From NCBI RefSeq assembly GCF_965363235.1, contig NC_134840.1, positions 85,718,916 to 85,782,915 on the forward strand: a stretch of DNA of 64,000 bases, read 5' to 3'. This stretch comes from Mytilus galloprovincialis. Lineage: Eukaryota; Mollusca; Bivalvia; Mytilida; Mytilidae. The position numbers and the translations under genes are program-made. Of this stretch, positions 38,245-50,165 are shown in pieces (positions within the stretch are counted from its first letter, which is position 1; each line of letters starts with the position of its first letter). The notes below the pieces were generated by a model. That model ran no database searches, was not told where the DNA came from, and worked only from the letters and a program-made list of their open reading frames with translations.

Positions 38245-38395
38245 TATTTCCCTGACTTGGTACAGGACATTTTAGGAAAAATTGTGGATTAACCTAGTTA
38301 TCGGCTAGTCAAACCTCGCGCTTTTATGACAATGTTAAATATAACACTAAAACGATAACACTACATGAAAGGACTACAATATAGACAAAATGGTT
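38245..38395 (+). repeat. R3-related fragment
   Basis: Reads CCCTGACTTGGTACAGGACA, GTGGATTAACCTAG, AGTCAAACCTCGCGCTTTTA, TGACAATGTTAAATATAACA and AGGACTACAATATAGACAAA, in the same order as the long copies at 10.3 and 57.7 kb. Non-coding. Confidence 0.55.
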
Positions 38396-39094
38396 GAGTA
38401 ATAAGAACAAAACGGATGTTACGTCCTTTTAGCAGTCCGCAAACAGATCCGGATTGAACGGAAATGTTAGATGGGTTTTGAAAATGCAATCACCTCTATC
38501 TAAAAATAAGTCTTTTCTAATCAATTACGGGCCCTCAACCGACCTTTATGAACGAAAAATCTTTACTCTTACATATTTATTTTTTTCATTTTACTCAAAA
38601 TAATTTTGCTGTTTTACTTTTTAATCTGGATGATCAACCCTTAAGAAGTTATTGCATTGATTATATGATTGTCTATTTACAAGAAAAGACATAAAATATG
38701 TGTCTCTTGTTGTTGACAAAGATCAACCAATTAACTTTACTATCTGTTAAAAAAAGAAGTTACAGAAATGACTTTATTTTAAAACGAGACAAGCATACTG
38801 AAAAATTAATAAAGCAACAGCTTCGCCGAAAATTTAACAGAACAAGGAATATATTCCCTGACAAAATCTTACAAATAGACAATACCATCAGTTTATCTCA
38901 TTAACTATTCCCAATCAGCGGTATTCAAATATAAATCACCGAACTGGTTTCCCTTTGTACAGAATGATCTCGGCTCAATTTCAGAAGAGATCAAAGGTTA
39001 TCACTCGAACAAGTCAATTTTACGCTAAATAATAATCTAACCGTGCTGAACTGTTTAACCCCGCCACATTCTGTATGTATGTGCCTATCCCAGG

Positions 39095-39352
39095 AGCCTG
39101 TAATTCAGTGGTTGTCGTTTGTTTATGCGTTACATATTTGTTTTTCGTTAATTTTTTGTACATAAATTAGGCCGTGAGTTTTCTCGTTTGAATTATTTTA
39201 CATTATCATTTTGGGGCAAATTATAGCTGACTATGCAGCATGGGTTTTGTTCATTGTTGGAGGCCGTATGGTGACTCATAGTAGTTAATTTCTGTGTCAT
39301 TTGGTATCTTGTGGAGAGTTGTCTCATTGGCAATCATACCACATCTTATTTT
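39095..39352 (+). repeat. R2 interspersed repeat
   Basis: Full-length partner of 24428-24702: CAGTGGTTGTCGTTTGTTTA, GGCCGTGAGTTTTCTCGTTT, GGAGGCCGTATGGTGA, and the end GAGAGTTGTCTCATTGGCAA with ATACCACATCTT. Immediately to its right (39370 on) starts another repeat-like stretch, ACTATTAAACGAGAAGACCT. Confidence 0.6.
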
Positions 39353-39795
39353 TTAAATGTAGTATCTATACTATTAAACGAGAAGACCTCATTTTGTGTG
39401 TCGCTTCTCTTCCTTCCGCAATGAATTAATCATCATGCCTCTGTGTCCTATAGGTACCATGTATTATCGCATTTGTCATCCATTCTTATGATAATTCAGT
39501 TTGGGGTATTTTGGGAGAAAAACGAAAAAAACTGCGTCCGGATATTTTTCCGTCATTTGACGAAATTATAAGTCAGACTAGACATCCGGTTTGCGTTTTT
39601 TCTGTACTTTGTATATACCAAAGACTATAAATAACGTGTATTTGCTATTTGCTATCATTTTCAAATTTACTATCCACGGAAGTCACTGAGTTTAGTAAAT
39701 AGAGAGGGTCTATATAATATGTCAATGACCGCCGTTGATCGGTTAGTAAATTGAGAGTTAATAGTAAAAAGCAAATACACTTTATTTAAAGTAAT

Positions 39796-40164
39796 GTATG
39801 TTCATAATATACAGATAAACGCTAATATTATTAAAATCAATAGAAAAAAAATTATAGGAGTTTTGGAGGAAAAAAAATTAGGAGCCGGGCTAGAAAAAAC
39901 AATTGTCCTGTCCCCAAGTACCTATAACTTTTATTACCTTTCCTCAAGGACGCATAACTATACGTCCTTGCTTTCCTGAAATTCTCCAGTCAATATTTTT
40001 TTTCGGTGGCCGATATGTATGTTCATAGTATACAGAAAAACAGAAAGAATAAAAATCGGTATTTGGAAAAAAGGGGGAGGACAAAAAAAATGTGCCCAGT
40101 CCCCAAGTACATTTGACTTTTGATACCTCTCCTGGAATTCTCCAGTTACAATTTTTGTTACAGT
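39796..40164 (+). repeat. Two-copy direct repeat, ~220-bp period
   Basis: TATGTTCATAATATACAGAT, TGTCCCCAAGTACCT and GAAATTCTCCAGT in the first copy recur as TATGTTCATAGTATACAGAA, AGTCCCCAAGTACAT and GGAATTCTCCAGT about 220 bases later. Copies are diverged. The 61-codon ORF at 39794 is within it and not convincing. It ends 90 bases beyond the stop of the lectin gene on the opposite strand. Confidence 0.6.
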
Positions 40165-40253
40165 TTACATACGCTCTATTTCCCCTCGATTTCGCGGTTG
40201 TGTTCTAGTATACATGTAAATGAAAAGAACGATTGTTAAAGTTAAATCATTAT

Positions 40254-42583
40254 TTATTTCTCGCAAATATAACCTCCAAGATAACCATTCAGTGCGCAAT
40301 GGACATTATGGAACCTATATCCTCTAGAAGCATAGAAGAACATACAATCTTGTGCTCTCTTTAATGTTCCATTTGGTTCTCCATTATCAAATGCAAAGTA
40401 CTTCATCTTGACCATTTCTCCGTTCTTCTTGATCCATCTCCAATCACCACCAGTCTTGTACCTATTGATGTTGCGTCCACCGACATAATAATGCACACCT
40501 GGGAAATAGAAATAAAACTAAATTGTACAGAAAGTACATACTGTGGGATATGCTTTGTACCTGAAAGCTAATGTCTGAAGAACAAGCTTGTCATTCTCTG
40601 AAAATGTGCCAATTTCGTATTAATATTCTTAAAACATCTCAACTAAAATCAATTAAGAATTGTTGAATAACTTTTCCTGTAGTGATTTTTTTCAAAAACA
40701 CTTCCAACAAATGATCTTAAGTTTTCAAGCATTAATTGTTTTAATAAAAATTTCACAAATATTTAAACTTGTTTATGACGTTACAATATAGCATAGGAAC
40801 GATTTTGTTAAGATTTTTTTTTACCTTCGTGTTTGTTCTTTTGGACTGTACATAATTTATGGTTCTTTACCTATACCTACCATAGTTCTTGTACAGTTTA
40901 AAGTGTGTCTCGAAAGATACGGATTTCACGTTTAAAACAAGTTATAAAAACAAAATTACCTGTGTTCATTTTTAGAAGTTCGTACTTCATCAACATAGCT
41001 TCATTTAGAGTTTCAAAGTTTGCCAGGTATGCACCTCGTCGTAGGCATTTTGCCTTAAAGCATAAAAAACGTAAAAACAGTAAATACTATACATATAAAT
41101 TATTTTAATTATAAAACAAAAGTGCAATAACTATATACGCTCCTCAACTTTGTACTTGTTTTGCTTTCTTACTTTTTTTATCTGAGCGTCACTGATGAGA
41201 CTTATGTAGACGAAAAGCACGTCTGGCGTATTAAATTATAAGCCTGGTACCTTTGATAACATATGTATATACTCTGGAAAACAGTAACATGTTTCCACAC
41301 AGACAAACATGTGAGTTGTAGGTGTAAGACCTCATCAAACACCAAACTCCGACTGCTCTTATACAAAAACAATCATACAAACAATGTATCGATAACGAGT
41401 ACCAATTGGTCAAGACAGCATAACTTCTGACTTGGTATGGGCAAACAAAACATTAGGGTAAAGACAGGTTTTACGTGTGCGCCCTTTGACTATCCATTAA
41501 TTCTTAATGATTTTTTCAAATTTCACATTACTTTTGGTTCATGTTTTAGTAGTCACACTCGATCACTCAAGAGTTGTAATTAGAATAACCCCATTTTATT
41601 TTTTTCGAAAGACGGCGTTTTTGTAAGGTAAAAACACGATGTCACCACGGTAATTGACTAAAACCAAGTAAATCAAATTAGCGCGTGTGATCAACAATCA
41701 ATTGATAGCTAGTAATAATATGATACACCTCGCTTAGCAGAAACCCATCTTCATCAAATTTTCGATGTCACTATTTCAACCCTTTGCATTAATTTGATGA
41801 GTTTGTACAATATGACGATTTCTATAAATAACTTACAAAAGCAGCATCACCGTCTACTTTATCTTTTTGTATAAGATAACATCCTTTACCAACTCGTCGG
41901 TATGGATAACTGCATTCATCTGTAAAAATAAAACAAAGAACGTTTTACCTAAACAAACCCTGGATGCAGAAGTTAAAATATTGATTGTAAAAAGGAAAGA
42001 CTAACCAACCGGTGGTAAAAAAAATTGCATGCTTTGATGCATATATATATTGCTACATCGTATTCAGGTTGGTTTGTCTAACATCTGTTGATTTATTTCT
42101 ATGTTATGCAAACGAAATTTGTCCAAGGAATCACCGTTATTTCCCAACATATATCTAATGTATTTTACAAATCATATATCGATAAAATCACTCGTAAAAT
42201 ACTTAGCAATTTCAAATATTTCTGTTACATTTTCCCACTTATCCAATTAAACCAAGTTCTTCCCATACATTTCATAAAATATACTTTGCGACATCCATTA
42301 TGTAAAAACACGATTTATGACATCGTAACGACTTTAAACATTATATAATTCTGAAATAAATAATATTTTTAACTGACTAGCGATTATCCTTTACCAAATG
42401 TATTGGTAAATATATATATTTGTTAATTGTGTAATAATCATCGGAGAAGATAAATACAAATCGCAATATTTCTGAATAAATTGTGTGTATTATTTATAGA
42501 AAAAATAAACAACCACAAAATGTAACCATACCAGCATAACAATAAACCAAAACAAGTCCAAATAGTACAAACAAACAATACAT
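40254..42583 (-). CDS. Secreted C-type lectin, single long-form CTLD, four exons
   Basis: Minus-strand exons are 42583-42532, 41919-41837, 41053-40960 and 40498-40254, all GT-AG, with phases 1, 0, 1. They give 157 aa. Exon 1 encodes only a signal peptide (MYCLFVLFGLVLVYCYA). The mature chain starts DECSYPYRR. Cys20-Cys31 marks a long-form domain; Cys48-Cys155 and Cys128-Cys144 are the two core disulfides. GAYLANFETLNEA is the helix-1 region, VGGRN and DWRW are core positions, and GEPN (EPN at 117-119) is the mannose-type selectivity triplet with a sequon at Asn119. The usual WND before the penultimate Cys is replaced by FHNV, so calcium and sugar binding may be altered. Role inferred: a small secreted innate recognition protein, as is typical in bivalves. 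It is flanked by receptor genes 4 and 5 but not related to them. Confidence 0.85.
41140..41265 (+). repeat. R1 interspersed repeat inside lectin intron 2
   Basis: Full-length R1 copy in the plus orientation, antisense to the lectin gene: CTCCTCAACTTTGTACTTGT, TGAGCGTCACTGATGAGA, GTAGACGAAAAGCACGTCTG, AGCCTGGTACCTTTGATAAC. The intron (41054-41836) otherwise shows nothing. Confidence 0.6.
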
Positions 42584-43479
42584 TGCAAATGTCGTGCTAA
42601 ATTTGTGGATATTTTCAAACAATCAATATTAACAGATATGTTTCTGTGTTTATATATCTGATTAAATTTCATTTTAATGATAGTAACAGATTTTATAAAT
42701 TCGATATTATTTTCTTATGGAACTCTTTGCTTTGTAAACTACTAGTAAAACATGTAATTATAGTTACAGAAATAAAACAATAACTAGACCGTTTCATTAG
42801 CAATACAATATACCATTTGAATTTTTTACCAAGTTTATTTTAAAAACACACTGAGAACAATATAATAATTATGTTTGTTTTATTCTCTCATTCGTTGCTA
42901 GTATATCTGGTCGTAAAGCATTTTTAGCCCACCTGTCCTGAATTCAGTTTTTATTGGTACATTTTACTTATGTCGTTTTTGTCAGTATAGTCGAGTTTAT
43001 TTCAACTTTCTATGGATAACGTAGTGTTTAAGTGTAAATAATTATGACGTCATTACAGCATTAATAAAAAAAAAAGCCTTTCAAGACAGTCATTATTATG
43101 ATATTTCTAGGACTAGTTTTGTAAACATAATTGTGTATTTTCAAATCGCGTTGCCTATTTCAAGATTACATATGATGATATATACGTCACAAAAATATGT
43201 CACATTTTGTGTTGGTCCATTTATGTGACGAGCAGTTCAGTGTGTCCTGTGTTGTCGCTAATTCAAATAGGTGTTGTAATGTACAAATATATTATTTATG
43301 TATGTATTTAATTGTGCTCAGTGTTCTTGCGTTTGTTTGTACTATAGTCCTGTCACGTAGTGTTTCTCATTTTAGCGGTATTTGTTTTTTTTTTCGCTTT
43401 ATAGACAGGAGGTTTGACTAGCCATAAACCAATTAAAAAAAAAGTTTAAAAAAAACAAAAACAAAAAAAAGGTTCCTAA

Positions 43480-43950
43480 ATGGCAAAGTCAAAAGCTCAA
43501 ACACATCAAACGAATGGATAAAAAGTGTCGTATTCATGACTTGGAACCGGCATTTTATTATTTAGAAAATGGTGGATTAAACCTGGTTTTATAGCTAGCC
43601 TAACCTCTCACTTGTATGACAGTCGTACAGAATTAATTCCAAAATATTGACAACAATGTGTTAACAAATCAAACATACATAATAGGTAAAAATGTCAAAA
43701 ATAGGGACCAACATTGTGTTATAATCTTCATTACCATAAAAACAAACTCAAATATCAGTAAAGAAAAACAAAAAAGCCATAATGATTGACAAAACACATA
43801 AGCAGAAGTGAAAGACAAGAATACAAAAAATTACCATAGTACAATATCACAATAACGGGATGAATAAATGAATATAACCAAAAAAGGCAGCAGTAGTATA
43901 CAGCTCTGTTCAATAGTCACAAATCGATTAAGCGTAAACAAATACTTGTC
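43480..43950 (+). repeat. R3-related repeat, longer diverged copy
   Basis: Starts in an A-rich run and contains CATGACTTGGAACCGGCATT, AAAATGGTGGATTAAACCTG, TAACCTCTCACTTGTATGAC and later GGCAGCAGTAGTATACAGCT, which are R3 landmarks in a variant order. A related fragment, starting at the CTAGCTAAACCTCTCACTTG point, lies in the intron of receptor gene 5 (47205-47400). The stretch between the lectin and this repeat (42584-43479) shows nothing convincing. Confidence 0.5.
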
Positions 43951-44149
43951 ACAAATAGACTAAAACGTACAAATAATAATGGACAAATAAACGAACACTA
44001 CAATTATTTATTAAGATGATAAACAACGTTAGTAACTTAAATCTGTTCTTTAAGACCATTGTGTATTATTTGTGAAGTTGATACGGAATATCTATGAACA
44101 AGGTAATAATATCTTTTTAAATTTAGAAAATGGACAAGATGTTCTTTGA

Positions 44150-44440
44150 CATAACCCTGGTGCATCAACTTTCTACTCAGACACTAGTGGCGTTTTACAA
44201 AGACTGAGTAACAGCTGCATGCTCTTGAATACCAAATGAGTCGGGGAAATGTTTATCCCGTTTGCAGGTATCCCAAGCTGCTAAATTGCTTCTAAGGAAG
44301 GATAAATTGATAATTTCAAAATAAAAATAGTCTCGTTTATCCTTGATTCTTGTCCTGAGATGACCGCCTATGTCAGATTCGAGGTATAAGTCTAAAATCA
44401 AGGTAGATGAAGTCATGTTTGTTTCTTAAATTTCTAGTTC
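44150..44440 (-). mobile_element. Penelope-like element fragment
   Basis: On the minus strand, around 44195-44416, the frame contains LDLYLESDIGGHLRTRIKD and a FYFEIINLSFL-like block. These align with the YLDLHLGIDNEGRLKTKLYD and SFPIVNFPFL blocks of the element at 51-52.5 kb. Only the region after the catalytic palm survives and it is broken. The remaining 0.8 kb up to receptor gene 5 shows nothing. Confidence 0.5.
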
Positions 44441-45239
44441 TGGAGGATTTATTCATAAGACAATAAAAAAAAAGCAGCATGTGAAATTGGATAATCTGGG
44501 TTCTTTGATCTTCTTGATTTTTTTTTATATTTAACAGGAATATGGCAGTTTTTATCAAATAGTTTGCCCAATAACAAAAGTTTGCCTTTTCATCTAACAC
44601 ATCAATAGATCATCAAAGGACATTTACCATTTTTAAGCAGATTCTCGATTTATTTTCTATCGATTTGAGACCTAAGTTACATCAATGCAAATATAAGGTA
44701 AGAGTCCGAGTTAGCCTTTTCCCACCATTTTTAAATTCAAAATCTCGAAAAGAAGCTCAAATAACCAATTAATATTTGAAGCTAATTTGTTCATGAAATA
44801 ATTTTCTTCTGACTTATAGTGTAATTTATTATTTGAATTCCCAATTTTTTTTTTTTAATTTTAACTAATTTCATCCTTAAGTCAAATTTCCTTATTTGAA
44901 AATTGATCGTCTTTACGATAAAATGTATAATAGTTGTTTTGTAAGATCACATGGAATGGTTTGGATCAAATGTCTTCTAGTTTACAAATAATTTCCGGCT
45001 TATTACATAAGTTATGTTCAATAACACGAACAAAAGATTTAAATCAAAAGCATTTATGATAAAAACACAAATCCTTGAAGGACAATAGTAAAAATCTGAC
45101 AAAAACATTTACATAGCATTAATAAAAAACCAGGAACAATATAAATATATGGGTTAGTTAAACGAAGTAATTTTCAAAAGGTCGTTAGTAGATGAAGTTG
45201 TTTAAATATATTTGAGTAGAAGATAAGAAAATAACTATA

Positions 45240-48200
45240 ATGAATGTTTCATCTAGTGCCACCATTGCTGTAACCACAGAAACAAAAGAGCTAAAGGATG
45301 GTTATGATTTACCTGTCTATGGACTAGCTAATGGTACCTTCTACGGCATCCATGTACCAGCACTAATTTGTATATGTTTAAGCTTGATATGCGTTATATC
45401 CGTTATAAGCTACTCATTTTATCATCAGCACATATCAACATTCTTTCATTGGACAATATGCGAAAGATTTGCTGTTTATATGGCAATATGTGATGGTCTT
45501 TTTAATATTTCACATTTCTCTGACCATTTGCATATAGTTCTAACAAAGGAACTACCAACACCAAAATATCTTTGTGCATTCTATGGATTTTTGCTGGCAG
45601 AATTTGTCACAGCTCAGAATTTATTAGTCAGCATCGTTGCAATTAATGTTTTTGTTTTAGTCTATTTTCGGAAGAAACTTGACTTTGGATGCAGGGATTA
45701 TCGTCTTCTTGTATTCATTTTTGGGGCTCCTGCATTAGGACTAACAGTAGCAGCTGGATTAGGACAGCTAGGTCCTAATGGAAGCTTGTAAGTAAAAACA
45801 TAGAGAAGAATAACTTATCGTCGATGCACTGTGTTCCTGTCTTTTCCAGGTCATGCGATTCCGTTATTTTTTATTTGTACTTTGATATGTCTTTCTTAAT
45901 CGATTACCGAGATAAAAACAAGAATCGTTAAACTACTGTCGCTTTAATTTATATGTTGTCTGATTTGACAGATTCGATCTTAACAAAGCTTTTGACCATT
46001 CAAACTGCTAACATTTTGCTTTTAAAACGTGATTTATATGCCATGTTTACTAATGTTTAAATCTCGGTGTTCTATTTCAATATATACAAAATATTGAACG
46101 AACAAGATCAGATGGGTTGAAAAGGAAAGCATCTGCCTTGTCAATGCATGCACCAACAATTTTTATGCAAATACAGTCCAAATTTACCGTTAATGAATAT
46201 AACACAATCATCCAATTCCCAGATCAAATAACTATTTAGGTATTTTAAGATTCAAGTCTCTTGGTTGAGCATACCTCATCACAATATTTATCGCGGCCAT
46301 CTCTTACAGAAGAAAAGGTGATCATCAGAATTTAAAAAAAATTGTTAAAGCCTTTTTTTCCGATAATTCTGATATATGTCGTTCTTCGTTTTCTTGTTAT
46401 GAAATTCTGGTAACCGACATAAAGAAGAAAGAAGTTCATCGTCATTTATGATGTTTAAACAAAAAGATATGAGGAAGGGTTTTTTCATTTTCTAAAATCT
46501 CATATTTCGTGACTGATGTTAGGATGTATGTTGGATTTTGCTATGAAATCCGATTTCCTTTGTAAGAAATTTCAAATAATGATTTGTACATGCAAACAAT
46601 ATATTGTTATAGAGTTTGTCTGCTTAAATTTTGAGATTTGTGATGTTCTAAAATATCATCAACATTTTAAAGGGGCACTAGCTACGAAATGTATAAAAAA
46701 TCTAAAGTATGAGTTTTTTGTTCAATAATAATTTGCATTAAGCAGCCAGTATGGTTCAATTTTGTCAAATTAAGCGAAGAAACATTGTTGATGATGAAAG
46801 TGAATAATTCGGTCACATTGAGTCCGTATTTATGTGAACTTTAATTACACCCCTTAACTAGAGATAAATAGCCCATGAAGTGTGCGTGTTAGGTTATTTA
46901 AAGAAAAAGAATGTAAACATTGAAATTGAAACAAAGGTAAATCATTTGATTGACTGATTCAATCCACAAAAATAATTTTTGTACAGGTAAAAGCGATGAT
47001 AAATATATATTTTTAATCTATAATATGGAATTAAACAGACCTTGAAAAATTCAATTACACGAGTTGGGTTTCTATTTATATTTCTATGTATGTTTATATT
47101 GCTTATATGACCATCGGAGCTCTTCGGAGGTTAACTTGATAGTTACTTAGATGGCTTCAAGACTAAAAATACGAAACGAAGCTATATATTATCTAGCATT
47201 TTGTTATGTAGCTAGCTAAACCTCTCACTTGTATGACAGCCGCATCAAATTCTTTTATATTGACAACGATGCGTGAACATAACAAATAGACAGAATATGT
47301 AAAATGTCAAAAGTAGGGCTACAGCAGTCAGTATTGTACTGTCATCTTAATCACTTTATAAACAAACAAATGTAACAACATAAACAAAAACAAAACAAAA
47401 AGACGTACTTTTGTACCATTATCTGTCTGTCTGTTTGTCTTTATCTTTGTTAGCCATGGCGTTGTCAGTTTATTTTCGACCTGAGTTTGACTGTCCCTCA
47501 GGTATATTTCGACCTCTTTTAAATATGTTTAGGCACCACGTCAAGTTTAGCTAAATAAAATAGAAAAATAAGATAAAGAATCAATATTTACAACTGACAT
47601 ATTCCTTCTGTAGACTCCCGTATGGATTCAAAATGCACTGGGGGATTTTGCAACACCATTCAAGGTACAATTAAATCATTCAGAAAATAAAAATATTCAT
47701 TCAAAATGTTTTCCCTACTGCTTCGCGGACTCCTTATTCTAACAAATGTACAAAAAATTTGCAAAAACATTGTTAAATTGATGTTTAGACGAGTTATATA
47801 AATATATATATATATATATATGTTTTCCCAATTATTTCTACCTTTAAATAACATTCACTTTTTTCTTTTCAGTTGTTTCTTCGATGGTGTCAATGGACAT
47901 GTAGCCAACTTTATATTTACAACCATTTTTCTTTCTGTCATAACAATGACAAATATAATTCTTTACATCATTAGCTGGTTTCGTATCTATAAGGAAGTAA
48001 AGGCCATAAAAAACCCGCATAAAAGTTTGGAAGCATCGCACAGAGCTGCGAAAACCATGTCTCTATTCGTTACCGCTTTTCTTGTACAGTGGTGGGCCAT
48101 GGCAACGTACGGTATATGGCAGTGGGAAACTGATGTTCCACAAATCTTGTTCCATTTCGTGACAACGTTCTCAAATTTAGGAGGTGTACTTAATGGAATA

Positions 48201-48311
48201 GTATTTATTATTATTGTACGAAGGAAACATGACGGAATGGATTCTTCAAGTAATACACACGATATCAAAGAATCGACTACCGACAAACAGTCAACATGCA
48301 CAGAAATTTAA
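45240..48311 (+). CDS. Orphan seven-transmembrane receptor, array gene 5 (subfamily B), two exons
   Basis: Exons are 45240-45787 and 47873-48311 with a 2085-bp intron (GTAAGT...TTTTCAG) at the conserved phase-2 site. The product is 328 aa, the shortest of the six. Sequons: Asn2 (NVS) and NGT before TM1. KDGYDLPVYGL, then TICERFAVYMAICDGLFN. Cys112 and Cys184 pair TM3 with loop 2. Loop 3 is four residues shorter than in genes 1-4 (KNPHKSLEASH), a trait shared with gene 6. TM6 reads FLVQWWAMATYG, TM7 LNGIVFIIIVRRKH. By comparison with genes 3 and 6, one base has been lost in the tail codons near 48285, replacing the ancestral ...Gln-Val end with STCTEI; the new end still fits a class I PDZ ligand. 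Exon 1 is about 93% identical to gene 6 at protein level from KDGYD onward. Confidence 0.88.
45788..47872 (+). other. Long intron of receptor gene 5
   Basis: A 2085-bp intron. It contains an R3-related piece (47205-47400), a Penelope-type tail end in plus orientation (47421-47520: ATGGCGTTGTCAGTTTATTT, GAGTTTGACTGTCCCTCAGG) and a TA microsatellite (47801-47820). The stretch 47630-47760 (GGGGGATTTTGCAACACCAT, TTTTCCCTACTGCTTCGCGG) is homologous to the intron of gene 6, where it is split at about 57665 and 58985. Confidence 0.65.
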
Positions 48312-49348
48312 AGAAACAAGTTTAAACCTTTCTCATCTTTCACCGCTTTTAGTTATTCTTGAATTTTCTTATTTTAAATGTAATATGTTATCTGATATCA
48401 AATTTATACTGCATCGAAATGTTTCGTATTCGTAGGTGCATTGGGTTGTTGTGAGCACTTACATACACATGTAACTATGATCATCTTAACAGTGATGTTT
48501 GCTTTCAGTTTCATCAAGTACCTTTACTGATTCTGCCTAGAAAGCTCTAACCATATGTGCAGCATTAAAACCATACCTGTTAGTTTTGACTCCTAGTTGT
48601 GATTGTTTCCGGTGATCTAAAATAATAGTTCTGCAGTTGCATGTCAACAAATTATAAAAATAAGTTGGACTTGTATTGATTATTCTTAATTTTTCAATGG
48701 AAATACAGTGTTATTACCTTTTTTTTCGTAAAAACTATTATTATCAAACATGAAGCTAAGAACTAATTGTTTTCAATCTTCAAAAAATATTTTTGCTATA
48801 GCTGTACCAAATTATTGAACAATAGTATAAATTTGAGAGAATGAATGATTTGTATCTTGTCAAACTGTCCAGATTATTTAAATAAAACAGTTGACTTCTC
48901 CATTTTTTGTCGTTTTTAATCATTATATATATATGTATATCTATTGGCATCGGGGTACTTTGATAACTTTTTAAGTTTAGAATTGTTTGATTGTTAACAG
49001 ATCTACGAATGCTCTTACTTGTAAGGAACAACTAATAGTAGGATGCCCAGTGTTCATGCATTCCTCTAGTTACGGAGTTTAAGTTAACGGATAACACACG
49101 ACTAAATGTTCTTGCAAATTATAGAAAAATCATTATGTTTTACAATCAAGAATGTCGTCGTTAGTTTATTTTATCACCTTGCATATTCACGACTTGACGG
49201 TGTTTTTCTACAGCAGTTCGTTTAAATTTCTGACCAGTTGAACAGTTTAGTTTGATAAATCAAATTGCAATTTGTTCAGAATTTTGAATAAACTATAATG
49301 AGTTGAGAGCAATACTTACAGTCAAGTCACAGTAAAAAAAAATAGTTA
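48312..49348. other. Downstream of receptor gene 5, no gene recognised
   Basis: AT-rich sequence holding the presumed 3' UTR of gene 5. The antisense ORF at 48780-49031 carries a short YKSFILSNLYYCSIIW-like stretch that faintly recalls the C-terminal region of LINE reverse transcriptases (a possible LINE scrap), but the evidence is thin. Confidence 0.4.
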
Positions 49349-50165
49349 CGTGTTGAAATAAAGTGACATAAACAGTAAAAGTAAATCACACACACCAGAA
49401 GGTGTTAAAATACAGTGACACAAACAGTGAAATTAAATGACACACACACCAGAACGTGTTAAAATACAGTGACACACACAGTGAAAGTAAATGACACACA
49501 CACCAGAAGGTGTTAAAATACAGTGACACAAACAGTGAAAGTAAATGACACACACACCAGAACGTGTTAAAATACAGTGACACACACAGTGAAAGTAAAT
49601 GACATACACACCAGAACGTGTTAAAATGAAGTTACACAAACAGTGAAAGTAAATGACACATACACTTGAACGTGTTAAAATAAAGTGACACAAACAGTGA
49701 AATTAAATGACACATACACCAGAACGTGTTTAAATACAGAGACACAAACAGTGAAAGTAAATGACACACACACCAGAAGGTGTTAAAATACAGTGACAGA
49801 AACAGTGAAAGTAAATGACACACACACCAGAACGTGTTAAAATACAGTGACACACAGTGAAAGTAAATGACATACACACCAGAACGTGTTAAAATGAAGT
49901 TACACAAACAGTGAAAGTAAATGACACACACACTTGAACGTGTTAAAATAAAGTGACACAAACAGTGAAATTAAATGACACACACACCAGAACGTGTTTA
50001 AATACAGAGACACAAACAGTGAAAGTAAATGACACACACACCAGAACGTGTTAAAAATACAGTGACACAAACATTGAAAGTAAATGACACACACACCAGA
50101 ACGTGTTAAAATAAAGTGACACAAACAGTGAGAGTAAATGACACACATATCAGAACGTGTTAAAC
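49349..50165. repeat. 54-bp minisatellite, ~15 units, with 268-bp higher-order period
   Basis: The unit is about 54 bases: GTGAAAGTAAATGACACACA, CACCAGAACGTGTT, AAAATACAGTGACACAAACA. Around 15 units are arranged head to tail. A block of five units recurs 268 bases further on with the same variant pattern (for example the units with TACACTTGAACG, and with AAATGAAGTTACAC), one unit having lost two bases. Because 54 is divisible by 3, long open frames appear on the minus strand in more than one frame; these are a by-product, not genes. Confidence 0.9.

Noticed and set aside
44195-44600. Two antisense ORFs that look like a small gene
   Set aside because: The first aligns with the Penelope-like reverse transcriptase pieces; the second is featureless.
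49349-50165. Possible CRISPR-like array
   Set aside because: The units are contiguous minisatellite copies without unique spacers, in eukaryotic DNA.
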